DNA of 64,000 nucleotides from Rhodothermaceae bacterium (GCA_009838195.1 VXSC01000008.1:1-64000); one strand, 5' to 3'; counted from the first letter of the stretch, positions 19,425 to 28,311 are shown. Translations and numbers: made by a program. The notes: generated by a model from the letters alone, not told the origin.

Positions 19425-19656
19425 TCGGCAGGTTTCCTGACTCGCCGTACGCACACTCAGTGTGCCCGAAGAAGCGGTGTTCATAGCCTTCCCATCAACT
19501 CAGACAGTGACTATGTACTCCCTCTCTCCTCTTCTCTGAAAGTATCACTACTTCCGTACGGCCTACAGTTGCGGGTACAGTCCCGGCTTATTCTTGCAGC
19601 AAGAAGGCACCGGATTCCCCTTTACCCAGGCAAAATGCCCGGACCGAAGGCGCAAT
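19425..19656 (-). promoter_or_regulatory. Cobalamin (B12) riboswitch
   Basis: Read on the minus strand, the leader contains the conserved core elements in order: GGGGAATCCGGTGCC near 19606-19620, CGGGACTGTACCCGCAACTG near 19567-19586 (the B12-box region), and GAGTCAGGAAACCTGCC at 19427-19443. These are the signature segments of cobalamin riboswitches. The element sits about 110 bases upstream of the btuB-like start. Binding of adenosylcobalamin or another cobalamin would be expected to shut off expression of the receptor and propeller genes. Confidence 0.95.
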
Positions 19657-19852
19657 GGCCGCAATATACGAATAAAGATTTATTCCTTGTCAAGTGGAGA
19701 GCCATTACCTAGGAAGTGTTCGGTATGTTGGTGTAAGCCTGCAGACGAAAACCTCCCCGCACGGTTCAGGCAGCTGTGCATCTTGAATGGAGTCACAAAC
19801 CACCAAAAGGCAAATTCATTTCCATTACCTATCTTGGCGCGTCGAAATGATG

Positions 19853-19895
19853 CTTACGGAGTCCCTGCGTGCCAGTATGCCACGGGCTCCGTAAG
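19853..19895. other. Strong inverted repeat upstream of the cobalamin riboswitch
   Basis: CTTACGGAG at 19853-19861 pairs perfectly with CTCCGTAAG at 19887-19895. The stem extends through CCC/GGG with one bulged T. On the plus strand it is followed by a moderately T-rich stretch (TTGATCATCTTTT). No plus-strand gene precedes it. It may be a relic terminator or a structured element near the riboswitch promoter. Confidence 0.4.
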
Positions 19896-19952
19896 TTGAT
19901 CATCTTTTCGTAGGCTCACAGCCTCGCAGAAATGCATCCGATTCAACTATGA

Positions 19953-20102
19953 TCACATCATGGCAACCTTGGATTTTGTAATCCTCCGTTGATTTTCAAT
20001 CGGCGTGAATATTTCAATGATCTGGACGAGACAGCGGATCGATTGCATAAAGAATTGCTGGAATTTCGGATGGAGGCAACACGTTGGGAAAAAAGAGAAT
20101 GA
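19953..20102 (+). pseudogene. Possible gene remnant: 49-codon C-terminal fragment
   Basis: An open plus-strand frame, bounded by a stop at 19950-19952 and ending with TGA at 20100-20102, encodes an acidic, helical tail including YFNDLDETADRLHKEL and LEFRMEATRWEKRE. It has no start codon in a suitable place. The composition resembles the C-terminal helix of sulfatases, but this is only an impression. It may be the leftover 3' end of a deleted gene between the riboswitch and the tRNA pair. Confidence 0.25.
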
Positions 20103-20113
20103 CCGACAATAAA

Positions 20114-20145
20114 AAGGGGGCATCTCAACAGTGAGACGCCCCCTT
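20114..20145 (-). terminator. Rho-independent terminator of the tRNA-Phe/tRNA-Asp transcript
   Basis: On the minus strand the stem AAGGGGGCGTCTCA pairs with TGAGATGCCCCCTT around a CTGT loop with one G-U wobble, followed by TTTTTATT. It lies 4 bases past the 3' end of tRNA-Asp. Confidence 0.85.
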
Positions 20146-20149
20146 CATG

Positions 20150-20224
20150 CGGTCCGGACGGGACTCGAACCCGCGACCTCTGGCGTGACAGGCCAGCATT
20201 CTAACCAAACTGAACTACCGGACC
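20150..20224 (-). tRNA. tRNA-Asp (anticodon GTC)
   Basis: A 75-base cloverleaf on the minus strand. The acceptor stem is GGTCCGG/CCGGACC with discriminator G73, the identity base for Asp. The anticodon arm is CTGGCC-TGTCACG-like with GTC in the loop, and the T arm carries GGTTCGAGTCC. No CCA is encoded. Confidence 0.95.
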
Positions 20225-20287
20225 AGCAAAAGTAAAACTACGAGATCCAAGTTATTTTAACAACTGCGACCCATGATTGTTTTGCTG

Positions 20288-20360
<73 letters not shown>

Positions 20361-20420
20361 GGCAGAGCGCATAAACCCATTACGAAGGATTCTGGTTTCA
20401 GTCGGATACCGTCGAAGACT

Positions 20421-21365
20421 ATGAATACACATTTTACTGAGGATCCAGCTAAAGCTGCGACCTATATTCGTGATGGTAAACTGGCAGTTTTCCCAACCGA
20501 AACGGTGTACGGGCTTGGGGCCAGCGCCCTTGATCAAGACGCTGTTGCACAGATCTATCAGGCAAAAAGACGCCCCTCTTCCAACCCGTTAATTGTTCAT
20601 CTAGGATCACTTTCAGATATTCTGCGCGTGGTATCTGAGGTAACATTTATCGCAGAAAAACTGATGGAAGCATTTTTTCCTGGGCCCTTGACTCTCATTC
20701 TTCCTCGACATCCCTCCATCCCCACGATTGTTACTGGTGGCTTGGATACTGTTGCGGTCCGAATGCCCGGTCTGCCAATTGCCAGAAAATTTTTGGAATC
20801 CGCCTGTACTCCGGTTGCTGCACCTTCTGCTAACATTAGTGGTCGCCCCAGTGCTACCACATGGCAATCTGCTGCAGAAGATCTGAATCACCGTGTCCAC
20901 TGTATTCTTTGCGGCCCTCCGGCAACCGTGGGTCTTGAATCAACAGTTGTCGACTGCACCGAAACCGCACCTACGCTTCTCCGGCCAGGAGCAATCAGTA
21001 TGGAAACGCTGCGTACTGTGATTCCAGAATTTTCAACCGATGCCCCCAAAGCATTTCGCAGTCCCGGAATGTGCTACCATCACTATACACCCGCTGCTAA
21101 AATTCAAATTGTAAGTCATCCTGAAGAGATAAATCCAGGGAATCACACAGGTTACATTGGCCTTGAGGCACCGCCTTCAGACATGCAATTCAAGAAATTC
21201 CTAGTCCCAAATCATGTCGAAGAGTATGGTCACTACCTTTTTGAGTTTTTCAGAGACTGTGACCGCTTGGGGATCACAATGATTTACTGCCAGGGGGTCG
21301 CCGAATCCGGGCTCGGCCACGCACTGATGGATCGTCTCGTACGCGCAGCTAAATCGTCCAAGTAA
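20421..21365 (+). CDS. tsaC: L-threonylcarbamoyladenylate synthase (TsaC/Sua5 type)
   Basis: 314 residues from the ATG at 20421; an upstream in-frame start at 20334 lies inside tRNA-Phe and is rejected. The enzyme makes threonylcarbamoyl-AMP from threonine, bicarbonate and ATP for the t6A modification at tRNA position 37. The YrdC domain shows FPTETVYGLGASA, QAKRRPSSNPLIVH and SANISGRPSAT. The Sua5-type linker SPGMCYHHYTPAA follows, then a short C-terminal Sua5 domain. This makes it the long Sua5 form rather than the short TsaC. Its 3' end overlaps the convergent PAP2 gene by 17 bases. Confidence 0.93.
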   Translation: MNTHFTEDPAKAATYIRDGKLAVFPTETVYGLGASALDQDAVAQIYQAKRRPSSNPLIVHLGSLSDILRVVSEVTFIAEKLMEAFFPGPLTLILPRHPSIPTIVTGGLDTVAVRMPGLPIARKFLESACTPVAAPSANISGRPSATTWQSAAEDLNHRVHCILCGPPATVGLESTVVDCTETAPTLLRPGAISMETLRTVIPEFSTDAPKAFRSPGMCYHHYTPAAKIQIVSHPEEINPGNHTGYIGLEAPPSDMQFKKFLVPNHVEEYGHYLFEFFRDCDRLGITMIYCQGVAESGLGHALMDRLVRAAKSSK

Positions 21366-22116
21366 GGGAGATCCTGTTTGCGCTCAATCCCAGTTGTGGT
21401 CCACCCGCCAAACGCTGATGCCTCCGTGAGAGCAGATACCCAGTCCCAAATCCAATCAATGCCCCTCCCAGTACATCGCTGAACCAATGATATTCATCTG
21501 CCATCCTCACCACTGCAGTCCCTACCCCCAGAACAAAGAGGGCTCCCGATGCAATACCAGGGTAGTATAAAACCCATGGGGTCGTAACGGCAAAAACAGT
21601 TGTAGCGTGCCCGGATGGAAAGGAACGATCTCCACCGAAGGGCTTAAGCGAATTAGGGCCTAAATCAGCATGTGGCCTGGCACGCCCAACTACAAGTTTG
21701 AGTGCATTCGTTAGCAGGTTTGCCAAAACAATTGACTCCAGAGAGGTGAACGCAGCATCCTGAAAATAGATATCACCACTGGTCAGAGATCCCACAAACA
21801 CGATCGCTGCCATGGGACGGATAATATTGGCATTGCCTACTTCATGCAACACCCTGCGCATGCGAGGTGCCGTTGAATCAGCAAACTTTTTCGCCTCGCC
21901 TGAAAGACTACGATCAAAATGCGACACCGCCAAAATACCGCCAGCAGCAACTCCGAGTGTCAGCCCCGTCCGAACTGTTAATGTCGCCTGAGGAACCGCA
22001 GTTATATCTCCAACTGTCCAGCGTACAAATCTCAGCGGATCTGCTGACTGTGCTTCAGCAGTATAAGCTATGAGCATGCAGATCAACCCCGAAAAAATGC
22101 TCCATCGCTTCATCAC
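21349..22116 (-). CDS. PAP2-family membrane phosphatase
   Basis: 255 residues with a signal peptide (ends AEAQ). The three phosphatidic-acid-phosphatase motifs are present: KLVVGRARP, SFPSGHAT and RMADEYHWFSDV. The family dephosphorylates lipid substrates such as phosphatidic acid, undecaprenyl diphosphate or lipid A at the outer face of the membrane; which one cannot be told here. The hydrophobic segments around IIRPMAAIVFVG, VLYYPGIASGALFVLG and VLGGALIGFGTG are likely membrane helices. The adjacent lipoprotein gene, ending 7 bases upstream of the PAP2 start codon's reading direction, may be co-transcribed. Confidence 0.85.
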   Translation of the reverse strand: MMKRWSIFSGLICMLIAYTAEAQSADPLRFVRWTVGDITAVPQATLTVRTGLTLGVAAGGILAVSHFDRSLSGEAKKFADSTAPRMRRVLHEVGNANIIRPMAAIVFVGSLTSGDIYFQDAAFTSLESIVLANLLTNALKLVVGRARPHADLGPNSLKPFGGDRSFPSGHATTVFAVTTPWVLYYPGIASGALFVLGVGTAVVRMADEYHWFSDVLGGALIGFGTGYLLSRRHQRLAGGPQLGLSANRISLTWTI

Positions 22117-22122
22117 CAGTCG

Positions 22123-22614
22123 TTATCCGTTTATGTGTATATCTCCATACGATACCAGCCTACCCCGGGTATCTACGATAAATACTCTGATTAGCCCTTC
22201 GAGGCCCAATACACTCGGCATAAATCGAAAGACGTAGGAGCCGGTCTCGCTGGCATTCGAGATACTGTCTAATCTGCGTGGGATTCTATTACTGTCATAA
22301 CTGGTGACTTCTAGGCCTCCCTGAACGGAATTGGATAATCGAATGCGAACTGGAATTGCAACGGATGCCCCTGGTGGGACTGGATTGGGAAAAGCCGGAT
22401 CTATAACGATACGCCCACTATACACCGGAGAGATCCGCCAGTCGTCATCATCTTTGGATTGGATGGCCCCATTTTCAGCTGTCTTCGTAAATCCCTCTGG
22501 ATCTGAAAATGCTTCATTCTCGAATGTATCCTGATCCTCCCCGGCGTCGCAGGCACCGAGTCCACCAATTATCGTTAACGCCAGTACAATCCGAAAAGCT
22601 ATCATCAACCGCAT
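22123..22614 (-). CDS. Small lipoprotein with a T9SS-CTD-like beta domain
   Basis: 163 residues. The N-terminus is a lipoprotein signal peptide with lipobox LGAC (Cys at about residue 22), followed by an acidic linker. The rest is a beta-rich domain with DPAFPNPVPPGASVAIPVRI, GSYVFRFMP and LIRVFIVDTRGRLVS. This echoes the PNP...beta-sandwich pattern of T9SS sorting domains, but sits on a lipoprotein with no passenger. The function is unknown. It is followed 7 bases later by the PAP2 gene on the same strand, so the two probably form one transcript. The start codon is 8 bases from the proposed GTG start of the divergent ABC ATPase, so the regulatory regions must overlap. Confidence 0.65.
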   Translation of the reverse strand: MRLMIAFRIVLALTIIGGLGACDAGEDQDTFENEAFSDPEGFTKTAENGAIQSKDDDDWRISPVYSGRIVIDPAFPNPVPPGASVAIPVRIRLSNSVQGGLEVTSYDSNRIPRRLDSISNASETGSYVFRFMPSVLGLEGLIRVFIVDTRGRLVSYGDIHING

Positions 22615-22622
22615 CCCGATTC

Positions 22623-23447
22623 GTGAAGGTTACGCAATCAAACAACAATGTTCCAGACACCCCAACGGCCCCACTGCTGACCGTTGCTGATTTGAGCATT
22701 CAGCTTCTGGGGACTCCAATTGTTCATTCTCTTCAATTTAATCTGCATCCAGGAACGATTACTGGGCTTGTTGGACCGAATGGTTGCGGGAAGACGACGC
22801 TACTTCGCGCAATCTGTGGCTATTTACCGTACTCGGGGTCAATCCTGCTCGAAGAAAAAGAAGTCAGCGAGTGGCCTAGACGGGAGTTGGCACGTAAAAT
22901 ATCTTTTGTCCGACAAGCCCCCATACTTTCTTTTGATTTTACGGTGGAAGAGCTTGTCCTATTGGGATTGTTGCCACACAAATCGCTTTTGGAGGGAATC
23001 TCCCGTCAAGATCAGGAGTCACTGAACGAAGTCTTGGAACAGATTGGACTTTCGGGTTTTTCGAAACGATCTGTCCAATCACTTAGCGGCGGTGAACGTC
23101 AACGCGCATATCTCGCGCAAGCGATCCTACAGGATTCGGCACTGCTCCTACTTGACGAACCCACTGCTCACCTGGATATAAGTCATCAGTACCAGTTCCT
23201 TGAATTGTTGAAAGACTTGGCCACTAAAGGAAAAACTATTCTTGCTGTCTTTCATGATCTTGAACTTGCAGCAAAATTTTCCGACCGCCTATTGGTATTG
23301 CACCGAGGATACCAAATTGATCATGGTAGTCCCGCAAATATTTTGAACGATGAATTATTCGCCAACGTATTCAAAATGCGCGCCAGTGTTGGGATAAACC
23401 AGAATGGCGAACATAGAATCACCTATGTATCCTCCCTAAAATCCTAA
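22623..23447 (+). CDS. ABC transporter ATPase of the BtuD/FecE/HmuV type
   Basis: 274 residues from a GTG at 22623; the frame is open further upstream, but those codons are arginine-rich and overlap the divergent lipoprotein gene, so GTG is preferred with moderate confidence. Walker A GPNGCGKTT, signature LSGGERQR, Walker B ALLLLDEP with THALD-type D-loop (PTAHLD) and the H-loop VFHDLE are all present. The family energises import of iron-siderophores, haem or cobalamin with a BtuC-like permease and a binding protein. Neither is in this window. The next gene is a cobalamin adenosyltransferase, which favours cobalamin as substrate, but this is inference. Confidence 0.85.
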   Translation: MKVTQSNNNVPDTPTAPLLTVADLSIQLLGTPIVHSLQFNLHPGTITGLVGPNGCGKTTLLRAICGYLPYSGSILLEEKEVSEWPRRELARKISFVRQAPILSFDFTVEELVLLGLLPHKSLLEGISRQDQESLNEVLEQIGLSGFSKRSVQSLSGGERQRAYLAQAILQDSALLLLDEPTAHLDISHQYQFLELLKDLATKGKTILAVFHDLELAAKFSDRLLVLHRGYQIDHGSPANILNDELFANVFKMRASVGINQNGEHRITYVSSLKS

Positions 23448-23555
23448 CCTCCAAACAGATCAATCAGGGAAATGACGTATCTTAAAAACTACCGGGCTTT
23501 AACCGCCTACCTGCATTGAGTAAGCCATAATCGATGGCTACCTCCAAGGCACCTC

Positions 23556-24101
23556 ATGAAGATCTACACCCGTACTGGAGACGATGGCACCACCGGGCTT
23601 TTTGGTGGAGGTCGAGTACCAAAATTTCATCCACGTGTCCAGGCTATGGGTGCCGTAGATGAAATCAATGCTGCTCTGGGTACTGTCTGTGCAGTATTGC
23701 CTGCTCAGTCGGAATCTATGCGCTCATTCATCGTGCATCTTCAGCATGAATTGTTTACCCTTGGGGCAGATCTTGCAACACCTGCTGACTCACGGGCAAC
23801 GGTCCCACGCATTGAGCAGGAACATGTACAGGCCCTTGAGAGAGCAATTGACGACTGGGACGCCAAGCTAGAGCGCCTCCAGTATTTTATCTTGCCAGGT
23901 GGCACCCAAGCAGCTTCCATGCTGCATCTGGCACGTGCAATATGTCGGCGTGCAGAACGTGCCCTTTCAGAACACCTGGATACTATCTCAACAAATCCGT
24001 ACGTTCTCCAGTATCTTAACCGATTATCTGATCTACTTTTTGTTCTTGCTCGGCGGGCAAACCATGATTCAGGTACTCCTGATGTGAGATGGGTTCAATG
24101 A
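23556..24101 (+). CDS. Cob(I)alamin adenosyltransferase, PduO type
   Basis: 181 residues, the usual size for the family. The N-terminal TRTGDDGTTGLFGG is the ATP-binding signature. The C-terminal helix has FILPGGTQAASMLHLARAICRRAER, the other family hallmark. The enzyme adds the 5'-deoxyadenosyl group of ATP to cob(I)alamin in the cytoplasm, making coenzyme B12. It follows the BtuD-like ATPase by about 110 bases on the same strand, and the riboswitch-controlled receptor pair lies about 4 kb away. Uptake and activation genes are therefore near each other without being one operon. Confidence 0.93.
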   Translation: MKIYTRTGDDGTTGLFGGGRVPKFHPRVQAMGAVDEINAALGTVCAVLPAQSESMRSFIVHLQHELFTLGADLATPADSRATVPRIEQEHVQALERAIDDWDAKLERLQYFILPGGTQAASMLHLARAICRRAERALSEHLDTISTNPYVLQYLNRLSDLLFVLARRANHDSGTPDVRWVQ

Positions 24102-24163
24102 GTAATCGCGATCGGCACATAGCAAGAAAGCGAACTTGACCTTAGCATTGGATGTGGGAAAAC

Positions 24164-25390
24164 ATGAAACGCTTCTATATATGCCTTGGCATATTGGCTA
24201 TATTCCAACTACCGATTACCCCGGAAACTGAGACGGGATTGTCCGCATCCGCCGAAGTAAAACGGAATCAGTTTGATCTGGCTGAGACCGGGCTAATAGA
24301 GCATACTTCCGAAGTCAAGCGAGGGGAATCTTTGGGATCAATTATGTCCGAATGGGGCATATCTCAGGACAAAATTCATCTTGCTTCCCAGAAAGCTGCA
24401 TCATTCGTGGATCTTCGGAAAATTCAAAGAGGCAACCCCCTGTATGCTTATACCGATTCGATCAAGGGGACCACTTCGTTTATTGTCTACCAACCCAGTG
24501 TTGAGCGCTTCCTGGTGTTTGATTTACGTGACTCTGTACTGGTTCACGAAGGGGTTTTCCCAGTATCTAAGATTTCGCGTACTGCATCGGGTACTATCGA
24601 GTCTTCACTTTATCAGGCAGTGACGGATGCAGAACTCCCCGGAGAACTCGCTATGAAATTGAGCGAAATATTCGCTTGGCAAATCAGCTTCTTTCACCTG
24701 CAACCCGGAGATGACTTTTCGATTGTGTATGAAGATCACATCGTGAATGGGCAATCCATTGAAACCGACATTGAGGGAGCCCGCATGAATCATGACGGGA
24801 AAGAATTCTTTGCCTTCTATTTTCCTTCTGACAGTGTCAGTGGTTTCTATGATGAAACCGGACATGCACTGAAACGACCGTTCTTGCGAGCTCCCATAGA
24901 ATACACACGCATATCCTCTCGATACAGTCTGAGTCGTTTCCACCCGGTCCAAAAGCGTTATAAACCCCATCTGGGTACTGACTTTGCCGCTCCTACAGGA
25001 ACCCCGATCGTTGCAACTGCAGACGGCTCCGTAACCCATGCATCGTACACGGGCGGAAATGGGAACTATGTGAGAATCCGCCATAACGATGTTTATAGCA
25101 CGGGCTATCTGCATATGTCCAGAATCGCAAATGGGATTCGTCCAGGAGTACGAGTGGAGCAAGGCCAGTTGATTGGCTATGTCGGCAGTACCGGCATAGC
25201 CACAGGCCCCCATGTCTGTTATCGCTTTTGGGAAAATGGTCGGCAGGTGGATGCCATGAGGGTAGAAATGCCTCCCTCCGAACCACTGTCCGAATTACTG
25301 CTGCCGCAGTTCACTCAAATCATCAGCGAATTGAAGCCACAGCTAACGCCCCCGAGTACCACAGCAGCGGCTAGCGCCGTCGTTCCCTAA
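24164..25390 (+). CDS. M23-family (LytM) peptidoglycan endopeptidase
   Basis: 408 residues from the ATG at 24164, which starts the signal peptide better than the one at 24152. An OapA/LysM-like segment follows (VKRGESLGSIMSEWGI), then a linker region and the LytM domain. Zinc site elements are HLGTD (H..D), YLHMSRI, and GPHVCYRFW where HxH is expected. The last zinc histidine thus appears as cysteine; I believe HVCY is a recurring variant among Bacteroidota M23 proteins, and Cys could still bind zinc. The likely role is cleavage of peptide cross-links in the periplasm. The 3' end overlaps the convergent VPS10-type gene by 20 bases. Confidence 0.85.
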   Translation: MKRFYICLGILAIFQLPITPETETGLSASAEVKRNQFDLAETGLIEHTSEVKRGESLGSIMSEWGISQDKIHLASQKAASFVDLRKIQRGNPLYAYTDSIKGTTSFIVYQPSVERFLVFDLRDSVLVHEGVFPVSKISRTASGTIESSLYQAVTDAELPGELAMKLSEIFAWQISFFHLQPGDDFSIVYEDHIVNGQSIETDIEGARMNHDGKEFFAFYFPSDSVSGFYDETGHALKRPFLRAPIEYTRISSRYSLSRFHPVQKRYKPHLGTDFAAPTGTPIVATADGSVTHASYTGGNGNYVRIRHNDVYSTGYLHMSRIANGIRPGVRVEQGQLIGYVGSTGIATGPHVCYRFWENGRQVDAMRVEMPPSEPLSELLLPQFTQIISELKPQLTPPSTTAAASAVVP

Positions 25391-28244
25391 CCCGGAGTGT
25401 AACGGTATCTTCCTCGTCTCCGAGTTGGAAACGAACCTGATATTGTCCAGGAAGCATATAGTACACGCCATTGTCCGCCGCCTCCAAGCTTTCTTCATCT
25501 TCTCCCACTGGTACCGTTACCTGATCCACAGATAGATCGTACACAAGGAAGTTCAATCCCTGCTCCGCTTCTTCCACCAGAGTACGGACTACCGCTCCCT
25601 CTCCATCTGTTATATCTACTGTCGCCTGCCCCATAGATCCAGACCAGTAAGCAATCTGGAGTTCCGGTTCAAAATAGTCTCCCCACCAGACAAAACGATT
25701 CCCCCAGTTTGAATTATAAATCTGTTCCTCCGGCTCAAATGCCACTAATGGACTCGCGATGACTTCAGGGGTCAGGGCCTGGAGTGGGGCGATATCTGCA
25801 CGATAAATGGATCGGCCATGTGTCCCCACGAGCAGATGGTTTCGACGTGCTTGCAGTTTCAGATCATGAACAGGCACATGTGGAAGCCCATTCTGCATTG
25901 CCGTAAAGGAGTCTCCTCCGTTTGTGGACACATATAAACCATGATCTGTACCCACATACAGCAAGGCGGAATTGACTGGATCTTCAAGTATAACATTAAC
26001 TGGCTCCGTCGGTAAACTGGTGTCCAGGGCCTCCCAAGTCTCTCCAAAATCATCGGATCGGTAAACATACGGAGCAAAATGATCCCACCTGTATCCATTG
26101 AGCGTCACATAGACCCGGCCAAGTTCATGATTTGATGCTTCGACACGGCTCACCCATAACTCCCCCCAGTCTTCTGCCGTGATATCTTTCCACGTATATC
26201 CCCCATCCTTTGATACATGTACCAGTCCATCATCTGAACCGACGTAGAGTAGCCCAAATCTGAGTGGCGACTCATCTATGGTGGTTAGTGTACCGTAAGG
26301 AACATCTCCGCGGCGGCCTCCGCGTGTCAAATCATCGGAGAGTGTTTCCCAGTCATCTCCGCGGTTAAAAGAGCGATGAAGTTTATTGGAACCATAGTAG
26401 AGGACATCCTGATTATGGCGAGACAAATGAATCGGAGTCTGCCAGTTATATCTGAGAGGACGCTCTCCTAACTGATGACGTGGTCGAACTGATGTACTTG
26501 TTCCAGTACTTGTTTCAATACGCCGATATGCACCAAACTGCGAGCCGGTGTATATGATGTCGTTTGTACGAGTATCAACCTCAACCTGCATGCCATCACC
26601 GCCTAGGTATGACCTATACGAATACCTTCCACTGCCATGCCAGCCGGTTGACTCTTGATAGGTATGAGGGCCGCCCCATACCCCATTATCCTGCAATCCT
26701 CCGTAAACATGGTAAGGGGTTTGATCATCTACGCCAATCGCATAAAACTGCCCCACTGATGGTGTATTTCCTTTAAACCAGGATTCACCATTGTCATAGG
26801 TAATGTTCAAACCCCCATCATTCCCATTGATCAGGTGACCTGGCCTGGATGGATTGATCCAAAGAGCTTGATGATCCACATGCACGCTCGGCCCACCGAT
26901 GGACTCCCAAGAGGCACCACCATCGCCTGACGTCAAAAGTGGAACACCTAGAATGTAGATGCGCTCAACGTAATTCGGATCAACACGGATTTCTCCAAAA
27001 TAATAGCCATAGGAATTGTATACGCGGTCGAGATAGTTTTCATGAGTCCGTGACCATGACTGTCCTCCATCTTCTGAGCGATAAACTTCCGCACCCACCA
27101 CAGGAGTATCGAACAACTCCCTGTTCGCATCTTCAACGTACCAAACCAGATGCACCGGCTCAAGCGATCCCTCTTCCACCATCGTTCGAATCTCCTCAAC
27201 GTCGAATTCGAAATTATTCTCCTCGAGGTATTCTGCAATCGCCTCTTCGTCCAATTCCAGAAACTCCGCAGTGGTCATTGAGCGCAGTGCTTCCCGTGTC
27301 AAGGCGGGGACTTCGTCCTCGTCTTCTGTTGGCCTGCGAGACTGATTGTCAATGAGGGCATACAAAATCTGAGGGTTACCAGGGAAAATTGCCAGCCCAA
27401 TACGTCCAACCGTATCACCACTGGGCAATCCCTCTGCTGCCATCCGCTCCCAGGAAGTCCCCCCATCAATTGACTTCCATATCCCCGATCCACTTCCTCC
27501 TTCGACAAAATTCCACGCTCGGCGATCGCGTTCCCAGCCTACGGCATACAAGATATCCGGGGTTGAAGGATCGATTACAAGGTCAATCACGCCGGCTGTA
27601 TCCGAAATAAACAGCGTCTGGGTCCAGGTTTGTCCACCATCACTCGTCTTATAGACCCCGCGATGGGGACTGGAGGAATACAGTGCCCCCAGCGCAGCGA
27701 CCCACACGGTTTGAGAATCTGTGGGGTGAATGAGAATTCGGCCAATCCTGTGTGTGTCACTGAGTCCCATATGCTCCCAGGATTCACCATGATCCAGGGA
27801 TCGATATATACCGGTCCCTGCATAGGAGGAGCGACTCGAGTTATTCTCCCCCGTCCCGACCCAGATTACCTCATCCCGAGCCCAGTCAACCGCAATGTCT
27901 CCCATCACCATGGACGCCTCCTCGTCAAACAAGGGCTCGAACGAGAGTCCGTTGGTCCTGCTGCGCCATAATCCGCCAGATGCGTACGCCACGTACATCT
28001 CTGTGGGATTTAATGGGTTGGCATCAATGTCTACGATCCTTCCACTCATGACGGTTGGCCCGATGCCCTGTAACTCCACATTGGACAAGGGCGAAGACTG
28101 TGCATCCAGGAGACGTTGTTCAAAGCTACTCAACCGTTCAGCGGCGGGAGTTGATTCTACAGGTGACAGCATCTCCGGCACCTGTGCCACAGAGAGATGA
28201 ACTCCAAAAAGGAGGAAAAAATAGGGAATTAGACCACGTCGCAT
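25371..28244 (-). CDS. Large secreted VPS10/BNR-repeat (sortilin-like) beta-propeller protein
   Basis: 957 residues with a signal peptide (ends SVAQ). Many Asp-box/BNR repeats occur, for example SLDHGESWEHMG, TSDGGQTWTQ, SIDGGTSWERM, SEDGGQSWSRT, SGDGGASWES and SKDGGYTWKDI, forming one or two beta-propellers. An acidic insert rich in Glu lies around residues 305-360. The C-terminal part (DITDGEGAVVRTLVEEAEQG, PGQYQVRFQLGD) is a beta-sandwich of the FlgD-like type seen in this family rather than a standard T9SS tail. Such proteins are widespread in Bacteroidota and Acidobacteriota. They are annotated as glycosyl hydrolases or sortilin-like, but without proven activity. Possible roles are carbohydrate binding or extracellular protein sorting. 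Confidence 0.82.
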   Translation of the reverse strand: MRRGLIPYFFLLFGVHLSVAQVPEMLSPVESTPAAERLSSFEQRLLDAQSSPLSNVELQGIGPTVMSGRIVDIDANPLNPTEMYVAYASGGLWRSRTNGLSFEPLFDEEASMVMGDIAVDWARDEVIWVGTGENNSSRSSYAGTGIYRSLDHGESWEHMGLSDTHRIGRILIHPTDSQTVWVAALGALYSSSPHRGVYKTSDGGQTWTQTLFISDTAGVIDLVIDPSTPDILYAVGWERDRRAWNFVEGGSGSGIWKSIDGGTSWERMAAEGLPSGDTVGRIGLAIFPGNPQILYALIDNQSRRPTEDEDEVPALTREALRSMTTAEFLELDEEAIAEYLEENNFEFDVEEIRTMVEEGSLEPVHLVWYVEDANRELFDTPVVGAEVYRSEDGGQSWSRTHENYLDRVYNSYGYYFGEIRVDPNYVERIYILGVPLLTSGDGGASWESIGGPSVHVDHQALWINPSRPGHLINGNDGGLNITYDNGESWFKGNTPSVGQFYAIGVDDQTPYHVYGGLQDNGVWGGPHTYQESTGWHGSGRYSYRSYLGGDGMQVEVDTRTNDIIYTGSQFGAYRRIETSTGTSTSVRPRHQLGERPLRYNWQTPIHLSRHNQDVLYYGSNKLHRSFNRGDDWETLSDDLTRGGRRGDVPYGTLTTIDESPLRFGLLYVGSDDGLVHVSKDGGYTWKDITAEDWGELWVSRVEASNHELGRVYVTLNGYRWDHFAPYVYRSDDFGETWEALDTSLPTEPVNVILEDPVNSALLYVGTDHGLYVSTNGGDSFTAMQNGLPHVPVHDLKLQARRNHLLVGTHGRSIYRADIAPLQALTPEVIASPLVAFEPEEQIYNSNWGNRFVWWGDYFEPELQIAYWSGSMGQATVDITDGEGAVVRTLVEEAEQGLNFLVYDLSVDQVTVPVGEDEESLEAADNGVYYMLPGQYQVRFQLGDEEDTVTLRVRERRR

Positions 28245-28311
28245 CAGAAGAATCGAATAAGTGTAGGCGCCAAAGTTACGACGATCTACGCTTATGATTC
28301 ATATCCCCTGA

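Noticed and set aside
19594-19899. 101-codon plus-strand gene
   Set aside because: It starts inside the cobalamin riboswitch on the opposite strand and has no protein-like pattern.
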